NCBI GenBank assembly: GCA_944389125.1
Contig: CALXLF010000001.1
Span: 62,001-126,000, forward strand
Direction: 5' to 3'
DNA: 64,000 bases
DNA from: an uncultured Clostridia bacterium
Lineage (GTDB): Bacteria; Bacillota; Clostridia; TANB77; CAG-508
Below the pieces are notes generated by a model. That model was not told the origin of the DNA. It ran no database searches and worked only from the letters and a program-made list of their open reading frames with translations. Of this stretch, positions 17,768 through 27,736 are shown in pieces. The translations under genes were made by a program, and so were the position numbers. Numbering within the stretch: the stretch's first letter is position 1; the number at the start of each line of letters is the position of its first letter.

Positions 17768-18470
17768 TCCCCCAGTATAACTGGGGGATTTTCATATCGG
17801 CCTATAAGGCCTCGATACTAGCTGACGCTTAAGCGTCCCCAGTTTGACAGCTTACGCCACTTTCACCTGCGTACCTTTTACTTACTACCCTTAAAAGGGT
17901 CTTTATATTCTTTTATTGTTATTTGATCTGACATCATATCTTCTTTCAATTGATTTTCTACATATCTATATACTGCTGTCTTGTTATTTCCTACTGTACT
18001 TACATAATAACCTCTACACCAAAATACTCTATTTCCATACTTATATTTTAGATTTGCATGCCTTTCAAATATTATTAATGTACTTTTTCCTTTTAAATAT
18101 CCTACAAATGATGATACACTTAATTTTGGTGGTATACTTACATACATATGTATATGATCTGGACATGCTTCTGCATTTATTATTTCTACATCTTTTCTCC
18201 TACATAATTCTCTTAGTATCATTCCTATTTCTCTTTTTATATTTCCATATATTTCTTTTCTTCTAAATTTTGGTGCAAACACTATATGGTACTTGCATTC
18301 CCATGTTGTGTGTGCTAAACTATCTGTGTATGCACTTTTCATACACCCCACTCCTTTCATTTTTAATATTTTAAGCTGTCAAACTTTAAAATATTATATC
18401 ATGACTGAGTGGGTTTTTTGTTACTCTGTGCATAACTATAAGTTTTTTATGCCCCCAGCATAGCTGGGGG
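17768..18470 (-). mobile_element. IS200-type insertion sequence (IS200/IS605 family)
   Basis: A TnpA gene lies between two GC-rich hairpins unlike the surrounding DNA: CCCCCAGTATAACTGGGGG at 17769-17787 and CCCCCAGCATAGCTGGGGG at 18452-18470. Inside the left end are further palindromes (GGCCTATAAGGCC and GACGCTTAAGCGTC). IS200-type elements use such subterminal hairpins rather than inverted repeats, and encode only TnpA. It sits between the 55-aa gene and the tuf terminator. The exact cleavage bases cannot be fixed by eye. Confidence 0.85.
17878..18342 (-). CDS. tnpA: IS200/IS605 Y1 transposase TnpA
   Basis: HUH single-strand transposase that cuts and joins the element ends through one tyrosine. 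The 154-aa product, usual IS200 length, has HTTWECKYHIVFAPKFRR at the start, the metal-binding HUH motif (PDHIHMYVSIPP near residue 65) and the catalytic tyrosine region VYRYVENQ near residue 130. The start MKSAYTDSL is chosen because AAAGGAGTGGGG lies just upstream. It has no in-frame CGG and no frame break, so it appears intact. Confidence 0.93.
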   Translation of the reverse strand: MKSAYTDSLAHTTWECKYHIVFAPKFRRKEIYGNIKREIGMILRELCRRKDVEIINAEACPDHIHMYVSIPPKLSVSSFVGYLKGKSTLIIFERHANLKYKYGNRVFWCRGYYVSTVGNNKTAVYRYVENQLKEDMMSDQITIKEYKDPFKGSK

Positions 18471-18490
18471 TTTACTCTAAAGTTAAAAAC

Positions 18491-18517
18491 AAAGAAGCCG
18501 CAAAATGCGACTTCTTT
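18491..18517 (-). terminator. tuf terminator
   Basis: AAAGAAGTCGCA and TGCGGCTTCTTT form a stem with a short loop and a T run on the minus strand, after the tuf stop. Confidence 0.85.
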
Positions 18518-18538
18518 ATTTTTATGTGTATCTACATA

Positions 18539-19741
18539 TTATTCAATAATATCAGCAACAACACCAGAACCTACTGTTCTTCCACCTTCACGAATAGCGA
18601 ATCTTAATCCTTTTTCGATAGCGATTGGAGTAATAAGTTCGATTGTCATTGAAACATTATCACCTGGCATAACCATTTCAGTTCCAGCTGGTAATTCTAT
18701 AACACCAGTAACGTCTGTAGTTCTGAAATAGAATTGTGGTCTATATCCATTGAAGAATGGAGTGTGTCTTCCACCTTCTTCTTTAGTTAGGACATAAACT
18801 TGTGCAGTGAATTTTGTATGTGGATGAATTGTTCCTGGTTTTGCAAGAACTTGACCTCTTTCAACATCAGATCTTTGGATACCTCTTAATAATGCACCAG
18901 CATTATCTCCAGCTTCTGCAACATCTAATGATTTTCTGAACATTTCAAGTCCTGTAATAACTGTTTTTAATCTTTGTGGTCTGATACCAACGATTTCAAC
19001 TTCGTCACCAACTCTAACTTGACCTCTTTCAACTCTACCAGTAACAACTGTTCCTCTACCAGTAATTGTCATTGTGTCTTCGATTGGCATTAAGAATGGT
19101 TGATCAATTGGTCTTTCTGGAGTTGGGATGTAGTTATCAACTGCATCTAATAATTCTTTGATTGGAGCATATACAGGATCGTTAGGATCTGTAGATGTAC
19201 TCTCTAATACTTTTAATGAAGATCCTTTTATAACTGGAACTTCGTCTCCTGGGAAATCATATTGATTTAATAAATCTCTAACTTCCATTTCAACTAATTC
19301 TAATAATTCTGGATCATCAACCATATCGCATTTATTTAAATAAACAACGATATATTTAACTCCAACTTGTCTTGCAAGCAATATATGCTCTCTTGTTTGA
19401 GGCATTGGTCCATCAGCTGCAGAAACAACTAATATAGCACCATCCATTTGAGCAGCACCAGTAATCATGTTTTTAACATAATCTGCGTGTCCTGGGCAGT
19501 CAACGTGTGCATAATGTCTCTTATCTGTTTCATATTCTACGTGAGCTGTGTTGATTGTGATTCCTCTTGCTTTCTCTTCTGGAGCTCCATCGATTTGATC
19601 ATAAGCTGTGTATTGAGCTTTACCTAATAAACCTAAGTATTTAGTAATAGCTGCTGTTGTTGTTGTTTTACCATGGTCAACATGTCCGATAGTACCAATG
19701 TTAACGTGTGGTTTTGTTCTTTCAAATTTTGCTTTTGCCAT
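18539..19741 (-). CDS. tuf: elongation factor Tu
   Basis: GTPase that delivers aminoacyl-tRNA to the ribosomal A site. The 400-aa product starts [27 protein letters not shown] and holds G3 DCPGH, G4 NKCDM and the C-terminal barrel ([13 protein letters not shown] segment and [13 protein letters not shown]). It follows fusA after 137 bases, the classic str order. Codon choice is GC-richer than neighbours in the third position, as expected for a highly expressed gene. GGAGG RBS. Confidence 0.98.
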   Translation of the reverse strand: MAKAKFERTKPHVNIGTIGHVDHGKTTTTAAITKYLGLLGKAQYTAYDQIDGAPEEKARGITINTAHVEYETDKRHYAHVDCPGHADYVKNMITGAAQMDGAILVVSAADGPMPQTREHILLARQVGVKYIVVYLNKCDMVDDPELLELVEMEVRDLLNQYDFPGDEVPVIKGSSLKVLESTSTDPNDPVYAPIKELLDAVDNYIPTPERPIDQPFLMPIEDTMTITGRGTVVTGRVERGQVRVGDEVEIVGIRPQRLKTVITGLEMFRKSLDVAEAGDNAGALLRGIQRSDVERGQVLAKPGTIHPHTKFTAQVYVLTKEEGGRHTPFFNGYRPQFYFRTTDVTGVIELPAGTEMVMPGDNVSMTIELITPIAIEKGLRFAIREGGRTVGSGVVADIIE

Positions 19742-19817
19742 TTGAAAATTCCTCCTTAATTTTTATTAATTTATTTTTATCTTTAACTTAAAGTTAATGA
19801 CTTTTTTAATTTCCTGC

Positions 19818-19846
19818 ATTTTATATCAAAGTATATAAAAATGCAA
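19818..19846 (-). promoter_or_regulatory. internal promoter before tuf
   Basis: Minus-strand TTGCAT (19841-19846), 17-base spacer, TAAAAT (19818-19823). The same bases form an inverted repeat (TGCATTTTTATAT / ATATAAAATGCA), so a hairpin overlaps the promoter. Confidence 0.45.
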
Positions 19847-19878
19847 GGGCTTTTGTAAATATTTTTATATATTATTCT

Positions 19879-21969
19879 TTATTCATTTACATTTTTAGCT
19901 CTTGAAGCTACGATTGTTTCAAGAACTGATTTTGGAACTTCTTCATAATGAGATGGTTCCATTGAGTATGTTCCTCTACCTTGTGTTTTAGAACGTAAAT
20001 CTGTTGCATATCCAAACATTTCTGAAAGTGGAATAAATGCTCTGATTTCTTCAACTCCATCATCTTCTTCCATTCCTTCCATTCTACCACGTCTAGAGTT
20101 TACATCTCCAATTACATCTCCCATATATTCAGTTGGAACTGTAATTTCAACTTTCATAATTGGTTCTAATATAACTGATTTTGCTTGTCTACATCCTTCT
20201 TTGAATGCCATAGAAGCAGCTATTTTGAAGGCCATTTCTGAAGAGTCAACATCATGATATGAACCATCAACTAATGTTGCTTTAAAATCTATAACTGGAT
20301 ATCCAGCTAAGATACCGCTTTCAGCAGCTTCTCTAATTCCTTCTTCAACTGGTTTGATATATTCTTTTGGAACAACACCACCAACGATTTTACTCTCAAA
20401 TTGAATTCCTGAACCTGGCTCTAATGGTTCCATTTCTAGCCATACATGACCATATTGTCCTCTACCACCAGATTGACGAATGAATTTACCTTCAACTTTA
20501 ACTTTATTTCTAATTGTTTCTTTGTAAGCAACTTGTGGTTTACCTACATTGCATTCAACTTTAAATTCTCTTTTTAATCTATCAACTATTATGTCTAAGT
20601 GAAGTTCACCCATACCAGCTATAATAGTCTGACCTGTTTCTTGGTTTGTATATGTTTTAAATGTTGGATCTTCTTCAGCTAATTTAGAAAGAGCAATTCC
20701 CATTTTTTCTTGAGCTGCTTTATCTTTAGGCTCAATAGCTATATCAATAACTGGCTCTGGGAATTCCATTGATTCAAGTATAACTGGATGATTTATATCA
20801 CATAATGTATCTCCAGTTGTAACTTCTTTTAATCCTACAGCTGCAGCAATATCACCAGAATATACTTTGTCAATATCTTCTCTATGATTTGAATGCATTT
20901 GTAAAATTCTACCAATTCTTTCTTTTTTGTCCTTAGTTGAGTTTAAAACAGTTGATCCTGATTCTAGTGTTCCTGAATAAACTCTAAAGAAACATAATTT
21001 TCCAACAAATGGATCTGTTGCAATTTTGAATGCTAAAGCTGAGAATGGTTCATCATCTGAAGTTTTTCTTTCAACTTCATTTCCATCTAAATCAACACCT
21101 TTGATATGTGGAATATCAAGTGGTGATGGCATATAATCTACTATAGCATTTAATAATTCTTGAACACCTTTGTTTTTATATGAAGAACCACATGTTACAG
21201 GAACTATAGTATTGTGAATTGTTCCTAAACGAATTCCTTTTTTAATTTCTTCTTCAGTTAGTTCTTCACCATCTAGATATTTCATCATTAATTCTTCATC
21301 TTGCTCGCAAACTGACTCTATCATTTTATCATGATATTCTTGAGCTAGATCTTTCATATCATCTGGAATATCTATTTCTTCAACAACTTTTCCTAAATCA
21401 TCTTTGTGAACAAAAGCTCTCATTTTAACTAAATCAACGATTCCTTTAAAATTGTCTTCTGCTCCAATTGGTAATTGAATAGGAACAGCGTTTGCTTTTA
21501 ATCTATTTTTTAATTGCTCTACACAAAGCATAAAGTTTGCACCTGTGATATCCATTTTATTTACATATACCATTCTAGGTACTTGGTATTTATCTGCTTG
21601 TCTCCAAACAGTTTCTGTTTGTGGTTGAACACCACCTTTTGCAGCTAAAATAGTAACAGCACCATCTAATACTTTTAATGATCTTTGAACTTCAACTGTG
21701 AAATCAACGTGACCAGGAGTATCAATAATGTTAATTCTGTTATTGTTCCAGAAACATGTTGTTGCAGCAGATGTTATTGTAATACCTCTTTCTTGCTCTT
21801 GTTCCATCCAGTCCATTGTAGCAGCACCTTCATGAACCTCACCAATTTTATGAGTTTTACCTGTATAAAATAAAATTCTTTCTGTTGTTGTGGTTTTTCC
21901 TGCATCAATGTGAGCAACTATTCCTATATTTCTAGTTCTCTCTAATGGATAAGCTCGTTTATCTGCCAT
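19879..21969 (-). CDS. fusA: elongation factor G
   Basis: GTPase that drives translocation and ribosome recycling. The 696-aa product has [33 protein letters not shown], and the G' and C-terminal domains through [24 protein letters not shown]-like upstream. Between rpsG and fusA is a 158-base gap with AT-rich sequence and no clear terminator. Confidence 0.98.
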   Translation of the reverse strand: MADKRAYPLERTRNIGIVAHIDAGKTTTTERILFYTGKTHKIGEVHEGAATMDWMEQEQERGITITSAATTCFWNNNRINIIDTPGHVDFTVEVQRSLKVLDGAVTILAAKGGVQPQTETVWRQADKYQVPRMVYVNKMDITGANFMLCVEQLKNRLKANAVPIQLPIGAEDNFKGIVDLVKMRAFVHKDDLGKVVEEIDIPDDMKDLAQEYHDKMIESVCEQDEELMMKYLDGEELTEEEIKKGIRLGTIHNTIVPVTCGSSYKNKGVQELLNAIVDYMPSPLDIPHIKGVDLDGNEVERKTSDDEPFSALAFKIATDPFVGKLCFFRVYSGTLESGSTVLNSTKDKKERIGRILQMHSNHREDIDKVYSGDIAAAVGLKEVTTGDTLCDINHPVILESMEFPEPVIDIAIEPKDKAAQEKMGIALSKLAEEDPTFKTYTNQETGQTIIAGMGELHLDIIVDRLKREFKVECNVGKPQVAYKETIRNKVKVEGKFIRQSGGRGQYGHVWLEMEPLEPGSGIQFESKIVGGVVPKEYIKPVEEGIREAAESGILAGYPVIDFKATLVDGSYHDVDSSEMAFKIAASMAFKEGCRQAKSVILEPIMKVEITVPTEYMGDVIGDVNSRRGRMEGMEEDDGVEEIRAFIPLSEMFGYATDLRSKTQGRGTYSMEPSHYEEVPKSVLETIVASRAKNVNE

Positions 21970-22127
21970 TTTTTAATCCTCCCAATAAATTTTTTCAACT
22001 TCTAATTTTGACAAGAACTGTTAAAATGTGCATTTTTGGCAAAGTAATAAGCTTGAAGACATACATAAAATGCCTAAAACCTGTTACAAAGCCGAAAGTG
22101 TGCAGATTGATGATTCTCGTTAAAATT

Positions 22128-22598
22128 TTAGAATTTGTAATGTGCGAAAGCTTTATTAGCTTCAGCCATTTTGTGTGTATCTTCTTTCTTCTTATATGCT
22201 CCACCATTATTGTTGATAGCATCTAAGATTTCGCCTGCTAATTTTTCAGACATTGTTTTTTCATGTCTTTTTCTAGCATAAGTTACAAGCCATCTTAAAC
22301 CTAATGTTTGTCTTCTTTCAGGTCTAATTTCTAATGGAACTTGATATGTTGCTCCACCTACACGTCTTGCTTTAACTTCTAGGACTGGCATTATATTATC
22401 TAAAGCTGCTTCAAATACTTCTAATGGGTTTTTATTTTCTTTTTCTTTTATTATATCAAAAGCACCATATACAATGCCTTGAGCAACTGTTTTTTTACCA
22501 TCAAGCATAATATTGTTGATTAATTTTGTAACAACTTTGCTATTATACATTGGATCTGGTAAAACTTCTCTTTTTGCTATATATCCTCTTCTTGGCAC
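22128..22598 (-). CDS. rpsG: 30S ribosomal protein S7
   Basis: Primary binder of the 16S rRNA 3' major domain. The 156-aa product starts [20 protein letters not shown] and ends with NKAFAHYKF, with the canonical [16 protein letters not shown] segment. Second gene of the str operon. Confidence 0.98.
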   Translation of the reverse strand: MPRRGYIAKREVLPDPMYNSKVVTKLINNIMLDGKKTVAQGIVYGAFDIIKEKENKNPLEVFEAALDNIMPVLEVKARRVGGATYQVPLEIRPERRQTLGLRWLVTYARKRHEKTMSEKLAGEILDAINNNGGAYKKKEDTHKMAEANKAFAHYKF

Positions 22599-22693
22599 TA
22601 TTCTTCACTCCTTTTCCTTAAAATTTTTTTTAAGTAAAGCCTAGATATTAAAAAATATCTAAAGTTACTCTGGAAAGATTTTTCTTTCCCGTA

Positions 22694-22793
22694 ATAGTGT
22701 TCTAGTCGTTAGAGGTTAGAAGTTAAAAATCAAATCTTTTCTTATATTATAATTCAATCTCTAACTTCTAACTTCTAATTTCTAGTCACTATT
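22694..22793. repeat. inverted repeat in the rpsL-rpsG gap
   Basis: ATAGTG...GTTAGAGGTTAGAAGTTA on the left is matched, inverted and imperfectly, by TAACTTCTAACTTCTAATTTCTAG...CACTAT on the right, about 100 bases apart end to end. The right arm is itself a tandem TTCTAAC repeat. It would fold into a long hairpin. It may be a degenerate MITE-like insertion or a processing/attenuation structure between rpsL and rpsG. Confidence 0.55.
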
Positions 22794-22833
22794 AATCAAT
22801 TAAGCTTTAGCTTTTTAGCCACAAGCTAAACTA

Positions 22834-23247
22834 TTATTTTTTAGGTCTTTTGGCACCATATCTAGATCTACCTTGATTTCTATCTTTAACTCCAGCAGTA
22901 TCTAAAGTACCTCTAATAATGTGGTATCTAACACCTGGTAAGTCTTTTACCCTACCACCTCTAATTAAAACAACACTATGCTCTTGTAAGTTATGTCCTT
23001 CACCTGGAATATATGAAGTTACTTCATATCCATTTGAAAGTTTAACCCTTGCAACCTTTCTTAAAGCTGAGTTAGGTTTTTTAGGTGTTACTGTTTTAAC
23101 TACTGTACATACACCTCTTTTTTGTGGAGCTCTATTATTAGTTTGAACTTTTTTTCTAGAGTTATATCCTTTTTGTAAAGCTGGTGATGCAGATTTTTTA
23201 GTTGATGTTTTTCTACCTTTTCTAACTAATTGATTAATTGTTGGCAT
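22834..23247 (-). CDS. rpsL: 30S ribosomal protein S12
   Basis: Decoding-centre ribosomal protein that helps inspect codon-anticodon pairing. The 137-aa product contains [18 protein letters not shown] and [12 protein letters not shown] with the PNSA and GVRYHIIRG loops. The streptomycin-resistance site reads KKPNSA, the wild-type Lys. First gene of the str operon here; rpoB/rpoC are not adjacent, unlike the common Firmicutes order. Confidence 0.98.
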   Translation of the reverse strand: MPTINQLVRKGRKTSTKKSASPALQKGYNSRKKVQTNNRAPQKRGVCTVVKTVTPKKPNSALRKVARVKLSNGYEVTSYIPGEGHNLQEHSVVLIRGGRVKDLPGVRYHIIRGTLDTAGVKDRNQGRSRYGAKRPKK

Positions 23248-23277
23248 TCCTTTTTTTTCACCTCCTATAAAATAAAT

Positions 23278-23311
23278 ATACGTTAATGCAAGCTACCCCA
23301 CATTAACGTAT
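23278..23311 (-). promoter_or_regulatory. 5'-terminal leader hairpin of the str operon
   Basis: ATACGTTAATG pairs perfectly with CATTAACGTAT, with a 12-base loop containing GGGGTAGC on the minus strand. It starts within a few bases of the predicted transcription start. It could be a 5'-end stabiliser or an autoregulatory target; neither is shown. Confidence 0.65.
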
Positions 23312-23314
23312 GCT

Positions 23315-23343
23315 ATTTTATCATTTTTTTATATTAAAGTCAA
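23315..23343 (-). promoter_or_regulatory. str operon promoter
   Basis: Minus-strand TTGACT (23338-23343), 17-base spacer, TAAAAT (23315-23320). Near-consensus vegetative promoter before rpsL. Confidence 0.7.
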
Positions 23344-23425
23344 TCATTTTTACCTAGTTTTTTGTTATTTTTTGCCTTTAAATCAAAACATTTTTTTAAT
23401 TTAATTTTCTAACTTCTAATTAATT

Positions 23426-25126
23426 TTATATGTCTTCTCTTTCATCATTTTTTATTGCTTCTTTATTATAATTATTTATTTGTTTACCATCTTTGATCTT
23501 CTGGTTTACTTCTTGTTTAGTTGTTCCAAAATTTTCTAGACTCCATGGTTCCAACTCTTTTTTATCTAAATTTTTATCTTTTGCTGGCTGAGGAGCAATA
23601 TCAGGTAAATACTTCATTTTATTTTTTTTAGTAAAAACATCTTTTAAATTTTCAATTCCTCTACTAATAGCTAAGCCAAAAATTTTTATATATTTTTTTA
23701 CATAATCACTCAATGTAATTTTATTCAATTCTTTTTTATTAAATAAATTTTCTAATTCTTTTTGTTGTAGATCCACAGTACATTCATGTCCATTAAAATA
23801 TTTCTTACCATCTACATTTTTAATAAAATCATCTGATTTACAACAATGAGTAGGAATTACACCTCTTGAAATATCTGGTGCATCCCATGTTGCATCAACA
23901 TTATACCACACTCCATCTAATTTTACTTTATTCCATGCATGTCTTGAATCTCCAACTGATCCACTAACTTGGATATTTTCAATATTAAGCATTAACAAAG
24001 CATTTCTTAAAATTTCAGCATATCCAGCACAAACACATTTACCATATAACAAGCCATTTTCTAAATTTCTACATGTTTCATGCACATCTTCTGCATATTT
24101 TTTATCTTCTGGAGTAATGGCTTCTTCTGAAAGCGCCCTATGATCATACACTATACTATTACAAATTCTATAATAAACTTCTGCAAATCTTTCTTTCTCT
24201 GGCAAATCAGGATCAATACATTCTACCAATTCATCTAATTTTTCTCTAATAGAAATATAAGTATCTAAATCATATTTAAAATTTCCAGAAGAATCTTTTG
24301 AATCATAAGAAAAAACTTCAACTTCTTTTATAAAAGGTCTTAATTTTTCAGCTTGTTCTACAGATAATTTACTTGCATCAGGAATTGATAAAATAATATC
24401 ATGTCCTTGACTTACTAATTTTTGTAATATTTCTTTTTTTGAATTTAAATCATTGAATCCAATAGTAATAAATTGCGAACTATCTTTTAAATTTTCTAAA
24501 TTTACAAAAGACATACCATTATTTAAAATTAAAATTTTTCCTCTTAAATCATCATTTTGGTTAATAGCTTCCTGAATTTCTTGTTCACTACTATTTGTTC
24601 TTATATTAAATATTGGAACATATTTTAATACTGTCATTATACTATCCAAATCAACTTTATTTTCAATTCCATCATATTGATAATTTTCAATTTCTATTGA
24701 TTTTAAATTTGGAAATTTATCAATAAATTTATTTATTGATCCTACAGAAAATTCAGCTAAAGATATAGTTTGAACTTTTTTAAAGAATTCACTTTCAGCA
24801 AATTCAAAATTTCCTTGCAAAATTATATTTTCAATTCCAATTTCTGGTTCATATTTTTCTAAGCACTGTAAAAATCCATCAAATCCATTATGTTGCTCTT
24901 CTTTGTCTTCATAAGAAACAAAATTTATTTTTCCTTTAAAACCAAGATCAACTAATTTTTTCAAAAAATCAGAATATCTTTCATCTTTAATTAAAGTAAC
25001 AATTACATTCAAAATATTTTTATCTTTATCATATTTAACAACTTTATATGGAAATTTCGGATTTTCTGAATCTAATATTAATTCTTCAAAATATTCATTT
25101 AATTTTTCATTATCATATTCATTCAT
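23426..25126 (-). CDS. leucine-rich/transglutaminase-like protein
   Basis: A 566-aa protein with two parts. Residues 1-290 show repeated leucine-rich-like beta/alpha units (IEIENYQYDGIENKVDL and similar). Residues 300-440 form a transglutaminase-like fold: catalytic Cys in GKCVCAGYAEI, His in SRHAWNKVKL and Asp in NVDATWD, the papain-like triad. The last 120 residues are charged and have KYLPDIAPQPAKDKN, likely a disordered tail. No signal peptide is visible. The gene directly upstream (25140-25742) is also leucine-rich and separated by 13 bases, so they may act together. Substrate unknown. Confidence 0.75.
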   Translation of the reverse strand: MNEYDNEKLNEYFEELILDSENPKFPYKVVKYDKDKNILNVIVTLIKDERYSDFLKKLVDLGFKGKINFVSYEDKEEQHNGFDGFLQCLEKYEPEIGIENIILQGNFEFAESEFFKKVQTISLAEFSVGSINKFIDKFPNLKSIEIENYQYDGIENKVDLDSIMTVLKYVPIFNIRTNSSEQEIQEAINQNDDLRGKILILNNGMSFVNLENLKDSSQFITIGFNDLNSKKEILQKLVSQGHDIILSIPDASKLSVEQAEKLRPFIKEVEVFSYDSKDSSGNFKYDLDTYISIREKLDELVECIDPDLPEKERFAEVYYRICNSIVYDHRALSEEAITPEDKKYAEDVHETCRNLENGLLYGKCVCAGYAEILRNALLMLNIENIQVSGSVGDSRHAWNKVKLDGVWYNVDATWDAPDISRGVIPTHCCKSDDFIKNVDGKKYFNGHECTVDLQQKELENLFNKKELNKITLSDYVKKYIKIFGLAISRGIENLKDVFTKKNKMKYLPDIAPQPAKDKNLDKKELEPWSLENFGTTKQEVNQKIKDGKQINNYNKEAIKNDEREDI

Positions 25127-25139
25127 ATTTTTTCCTTTG

Positions 25140-25742
25140 TTAACCTATTGGTAAATATCTTTCTAATTTTGAAACTTCAATAGTTTCCTTTAAATTTAGC
25201 AACTTTTTTTCATTAAACTTAGAGCCATCTAAATTTAATCTTTTCAAATTTCTAAAATAATTTATAAATTCAATTTTACCTATTTTGCAATTATTTAAAT
25301 ATAAATTTTCTGTTTTCAATTTATCTTCTAATAATTGTAGATTTAGTTTATTTTCTCCTATAATAGTAAAATCTTTTGTAAGAGATATATTTGAATAATT
25401 ATCTACCTCACAACAATTGAGAGATATACTTAATAAATTTTTATTTTCTAATTTTTTATTAAAGCAACACTCACAAAAGTCTAATTCTAAAACTGTTAAT
25501 TTTTCTAGTGAATTAAGAATATTTACAACTTCATTATCAATTTTAAAATATTGTAAAGAAATTCTTTTTAAATTTGTCATTAGACTTAAAAATCTTAAAT
25601 TAATATTTTTTTCTTTTCCCGATAAAGCTCTATTACTTAAATCAAAATCTTCTATTAATTTTAAATCATTTTCATCAATTTGTTTATTATACTTTTTAAG
25701 CTTAAATTTAACAGCTTTAGAAACTTCTTCATCCAAAAACAT
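25140..25742 (-). CDS. leucine-rich repeat-like protein
   Basis: A 200-aa protein of unknown function, rich in Leu, Asn and Lys, with repeated LxxLxLxxC/N patterns (LTVLELDFCECCF, NLKRLNLDGSKF) resembling short leucine-rich repeats, as in the N-terminal half of the downstream transglutaminase-like protein. It has several cysteines in the middle. No signal peptide. It ends 13 bases before the next gene, indicating one transcript. An RBS of AAAGGAA type precedes the ATG. Confidence 0.65.
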   Translation of the reverse strand: MFLDEEVSKAVKFKLKKYNKQIDENDLKLIEDFDLSNRALSGKEKNINLRFLSLMTNLKRISLQYFKIDNEVVNILNSLEKLTVLELDFCECCFNKKLENKNLLSISLNCCEVDNYSNISLTKDFTIIGENKLNLQLLEDKLKTENLYLNNCKIGKIEFINYFRNLKRLNLDGSKFNEKKLLNLKETIEVSKLERYLPIG

Positions 25743-25823
25743 AACATTTTTCCTTTTTTCATTTTTTATAATTAAATTATATTTATTATATTTTTTTATG
25801 TCAAGGTAATTTTAATTAAAAAA

Positions 25824-25852
25824 CGGGATAAGAGAACTATTCCCTTGTCCCG
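25824..25852 (-). terminator. pyrG terminator
   Basis: CGGGACAAGGGAATA / TATCCCG-type stem with T runs on both sides, just after the pyrG stop. It closely resembles the hairpin after eno (53761-53789), suggesting a shared element. Confidence 0.75.
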
Positions 25853-25871
25853 TTTTTTTATCTAAAATTAT

Positions 25872-27472
25872 CTACTTATTTTCTTTTGCAGCTTTTACTA
25901 AAGCTTTAAATAATGGTGCTGGTCTATCTGGTCTAGATTTAAATTCTGGATGGAATTGTCCACCTATGAAAAATGGATGATCTTCTATCTCTACCATTTC
26001 TACTAATAATCCATCTGGTGATGTTCCGCTTACTTTTAATCCAGCTTTTTCTAACCTTTCTTTAAAATCATTATTATATTCAAATCTATGTCTATGTCTT
26101 TCTGAAATATCTTCTTGTCCATAAATTTTATATGCTAAAGTATCTTTTTTTATCTTACATGGATATGCTCCTAAACGCATTGTTCCGCCTTTTTTAGTTA
26201 CTCCTTTTTGAGTTTCCATTATATGTATAACTTGATTTGGAGTATTTTTATCAAATTCTTCTGAATTTGCATCTATTAAACCAAGTACATCTCTTGCAAA
26301 TTCAACAACAGCCATCTGCATTCCTAAGCAAATTCCTAAAAATGGTTTCTTTTCTTTTCTTGCATATTTTATAGCTGTTATCATTCCTTCAATACCTCTA
26401 GATCCAAAACCACCAGGAACTATAATTCCATCATATTTTGATAATTCATCTTTTACATTTGATTCTGTGATTTTTTCTGAATCCACAAATCCAACTTCTA
26501 CATTAACTCCATTTGCATATCCACCATGTCTTAAACTCTCTGCTACTGATAAATAAGAATCATGAAGTCCGATATATTTACCAACAATTGCAATTTTAAC
26601 TTCACCTTTTAAATGCTTTATATTATCTATCATCTCTTGCCATTTTTCATTTTTAGGTTCTATATTATCTAAATGTAAATGCTTACAAGCAGCAACTGCT
26701 AATCCTCTTTCTTCTAGCATTAATGGTACTTCATATAAATTAGATGCTGTTAAATTTGGTATAACATTTTCAGGTTTTACATTACAGAATAAAGCAAGTT
26801 TTGCCATTGTTTCACCAGGTATTTCTCTTTCACTTCTGCATACTAAAATATCTGGTTTAATTCCATAAGATTGTAATTCTTTTACTGAATGTTGTGTTGG
26901 TTTTGATTTTAATTCATTTGAGCCTGAAATATATGGAAGTAAAGTAACATGAACATATAAAACATCCTCAGGTGCTTTTTCTAAACCTACTTGTCTTATT
27001 GCTTCAATTAACGCCAATCCTTCAATATCTCCAACTGTTCCACCAAGCTCAGTAATAACAACATCAACACCTGAATTTTCAAAGCTATATATATTCTCTT
27101 TTATTTCATTTGTAACATGAGGTATAACTTGAACCGTTTTTCCTAAATAGTCCCCTCTTCTTTCTTTTTCAATTACACTTTGGTAAATTTTTCCAGATGT
27201 TATACTACAATTTTTATTTAAACTAACATCTGTAAATCTTTCGTAATGTCCTAGGTCTAAATCTGTTTCAGCTCCATCATCTGTAACAAAAACTTCTCCG
27301 ATGTTCATATGGACTCATAGTTCCAGGATCTACATTAATATAAGGATCAAATTTTTGATTTATTACACTATATCCTCTATTTTTTAAAAGTCTTCCTAAT
27401 GATGCAGCTGTAATTCCTTTTCCTAATCCGTGATACAACTCCTCCTGTTACAAATACATATTTTACTCCCAT
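25872..27472 (-). CDS. pyrG: CTP synthase, two +1 frameshifts
   Basis: Makes CTP from UTP and glutamine. The joined product is 532 aa, typical length. It starts [14 protein letters not shown], then CGG at 27430: skipping C restores [18 protein letters not shown]. The next CGG at 27300 interrupts MSPYEH(G)[21 protein letters not shown]; skipping C gives the conserved [13 protein letters not shown]. Gly15 and Gly58 are restored. The amidotransferase domain follows: [10 protein letters not shown] (Cys nucleophile) and FHPEF. RBS AAAGGAG. Without shifting only 14 residues are made. It is single-copy in the window and likely essential, so shifting would have to be efficient. A long leader hairpin precedes it. 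Confidence 0.93.
27298..27300 (-). other. CGG +1 frameshift site 8 (pyrG, second)
   Basis: TAT GAA CAT CGG AGA AGT becomes TAT GAA CAT GGA GAA GTT TTT, matching the invariant PYEHGEVFV of CTP synthases. Confidence 0.92.
27428..27430 (-). other. CGG +1 frameshift site 7 (pyrG, first)
   Basis: GTT GTA TCA CGG ATT AGG becomes GTT GTA TCA GGA TTA GGA AAA GGA, the P-loop region VVSGLGKG of CTP synthases. Confidence 0.92.
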
Positions 27473-27495
27473 TTTGGCTCCTTTCAATCAAAAAA

Positions 27496-27591
27496 ATGGT
27501 TATCATGTTTTTAAGGGGCACTTACTTAATGATATGTACGCGCCCTCGCCTCGTAAATTATTACTTACGGGGCACCTAGCATAATAACCAT
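27496..27591 (-). promoter_or_regulatory. long leader hairpin upstream of pyrG
   Basis: ATGGTTATTATG pairs over 12 bases (one G-U) with CATGATAACCAT around an interior with GC-rich blocks (two GTGCCCC copies, GAGGCGAGGGCGCG), then a TTTTTTT run only about 20 bases before the pyrG start. This looks like a transcription attenuator or a structured leader in a 160-base 5' region. CTP-dependent attenuation of pyrG is known in Bacillus; the present sequence does not resemble that mechanism in detail. Confidence 0.6.
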
Positions 27592-27639
27592 CTCTTGAAA
27601 ATTATTTATTAATATTAAATTTACTACATGAATATATTT

Positions 27640-27668
27640 ATTATACAAGACTTGCTTTAATTAAACAA
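27640..27668 (-). promoter_or_regulatory. pyrG promoter
   Basis: Minus-strand TTGTTT (27663-27668), 17-base spacer, TATAAT (27640-27645). The leader of about 160 bases to the pyrG ATG contains the long hairpin. Confidence 0.6.
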
Positions 27669-27736
27669 GTACTATTTTATAATTAATCAGTTTTTTTATT
27701 ATTTATCTCTATGAAAATCTTCTTCTATATCTATTT

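Noticed and set aside
21970..22127. Possible tRNA or structured RNA in the rpsG-fusA gap
   Set aside because: No cloverleaf, T-loop or terminator pattern could be found.
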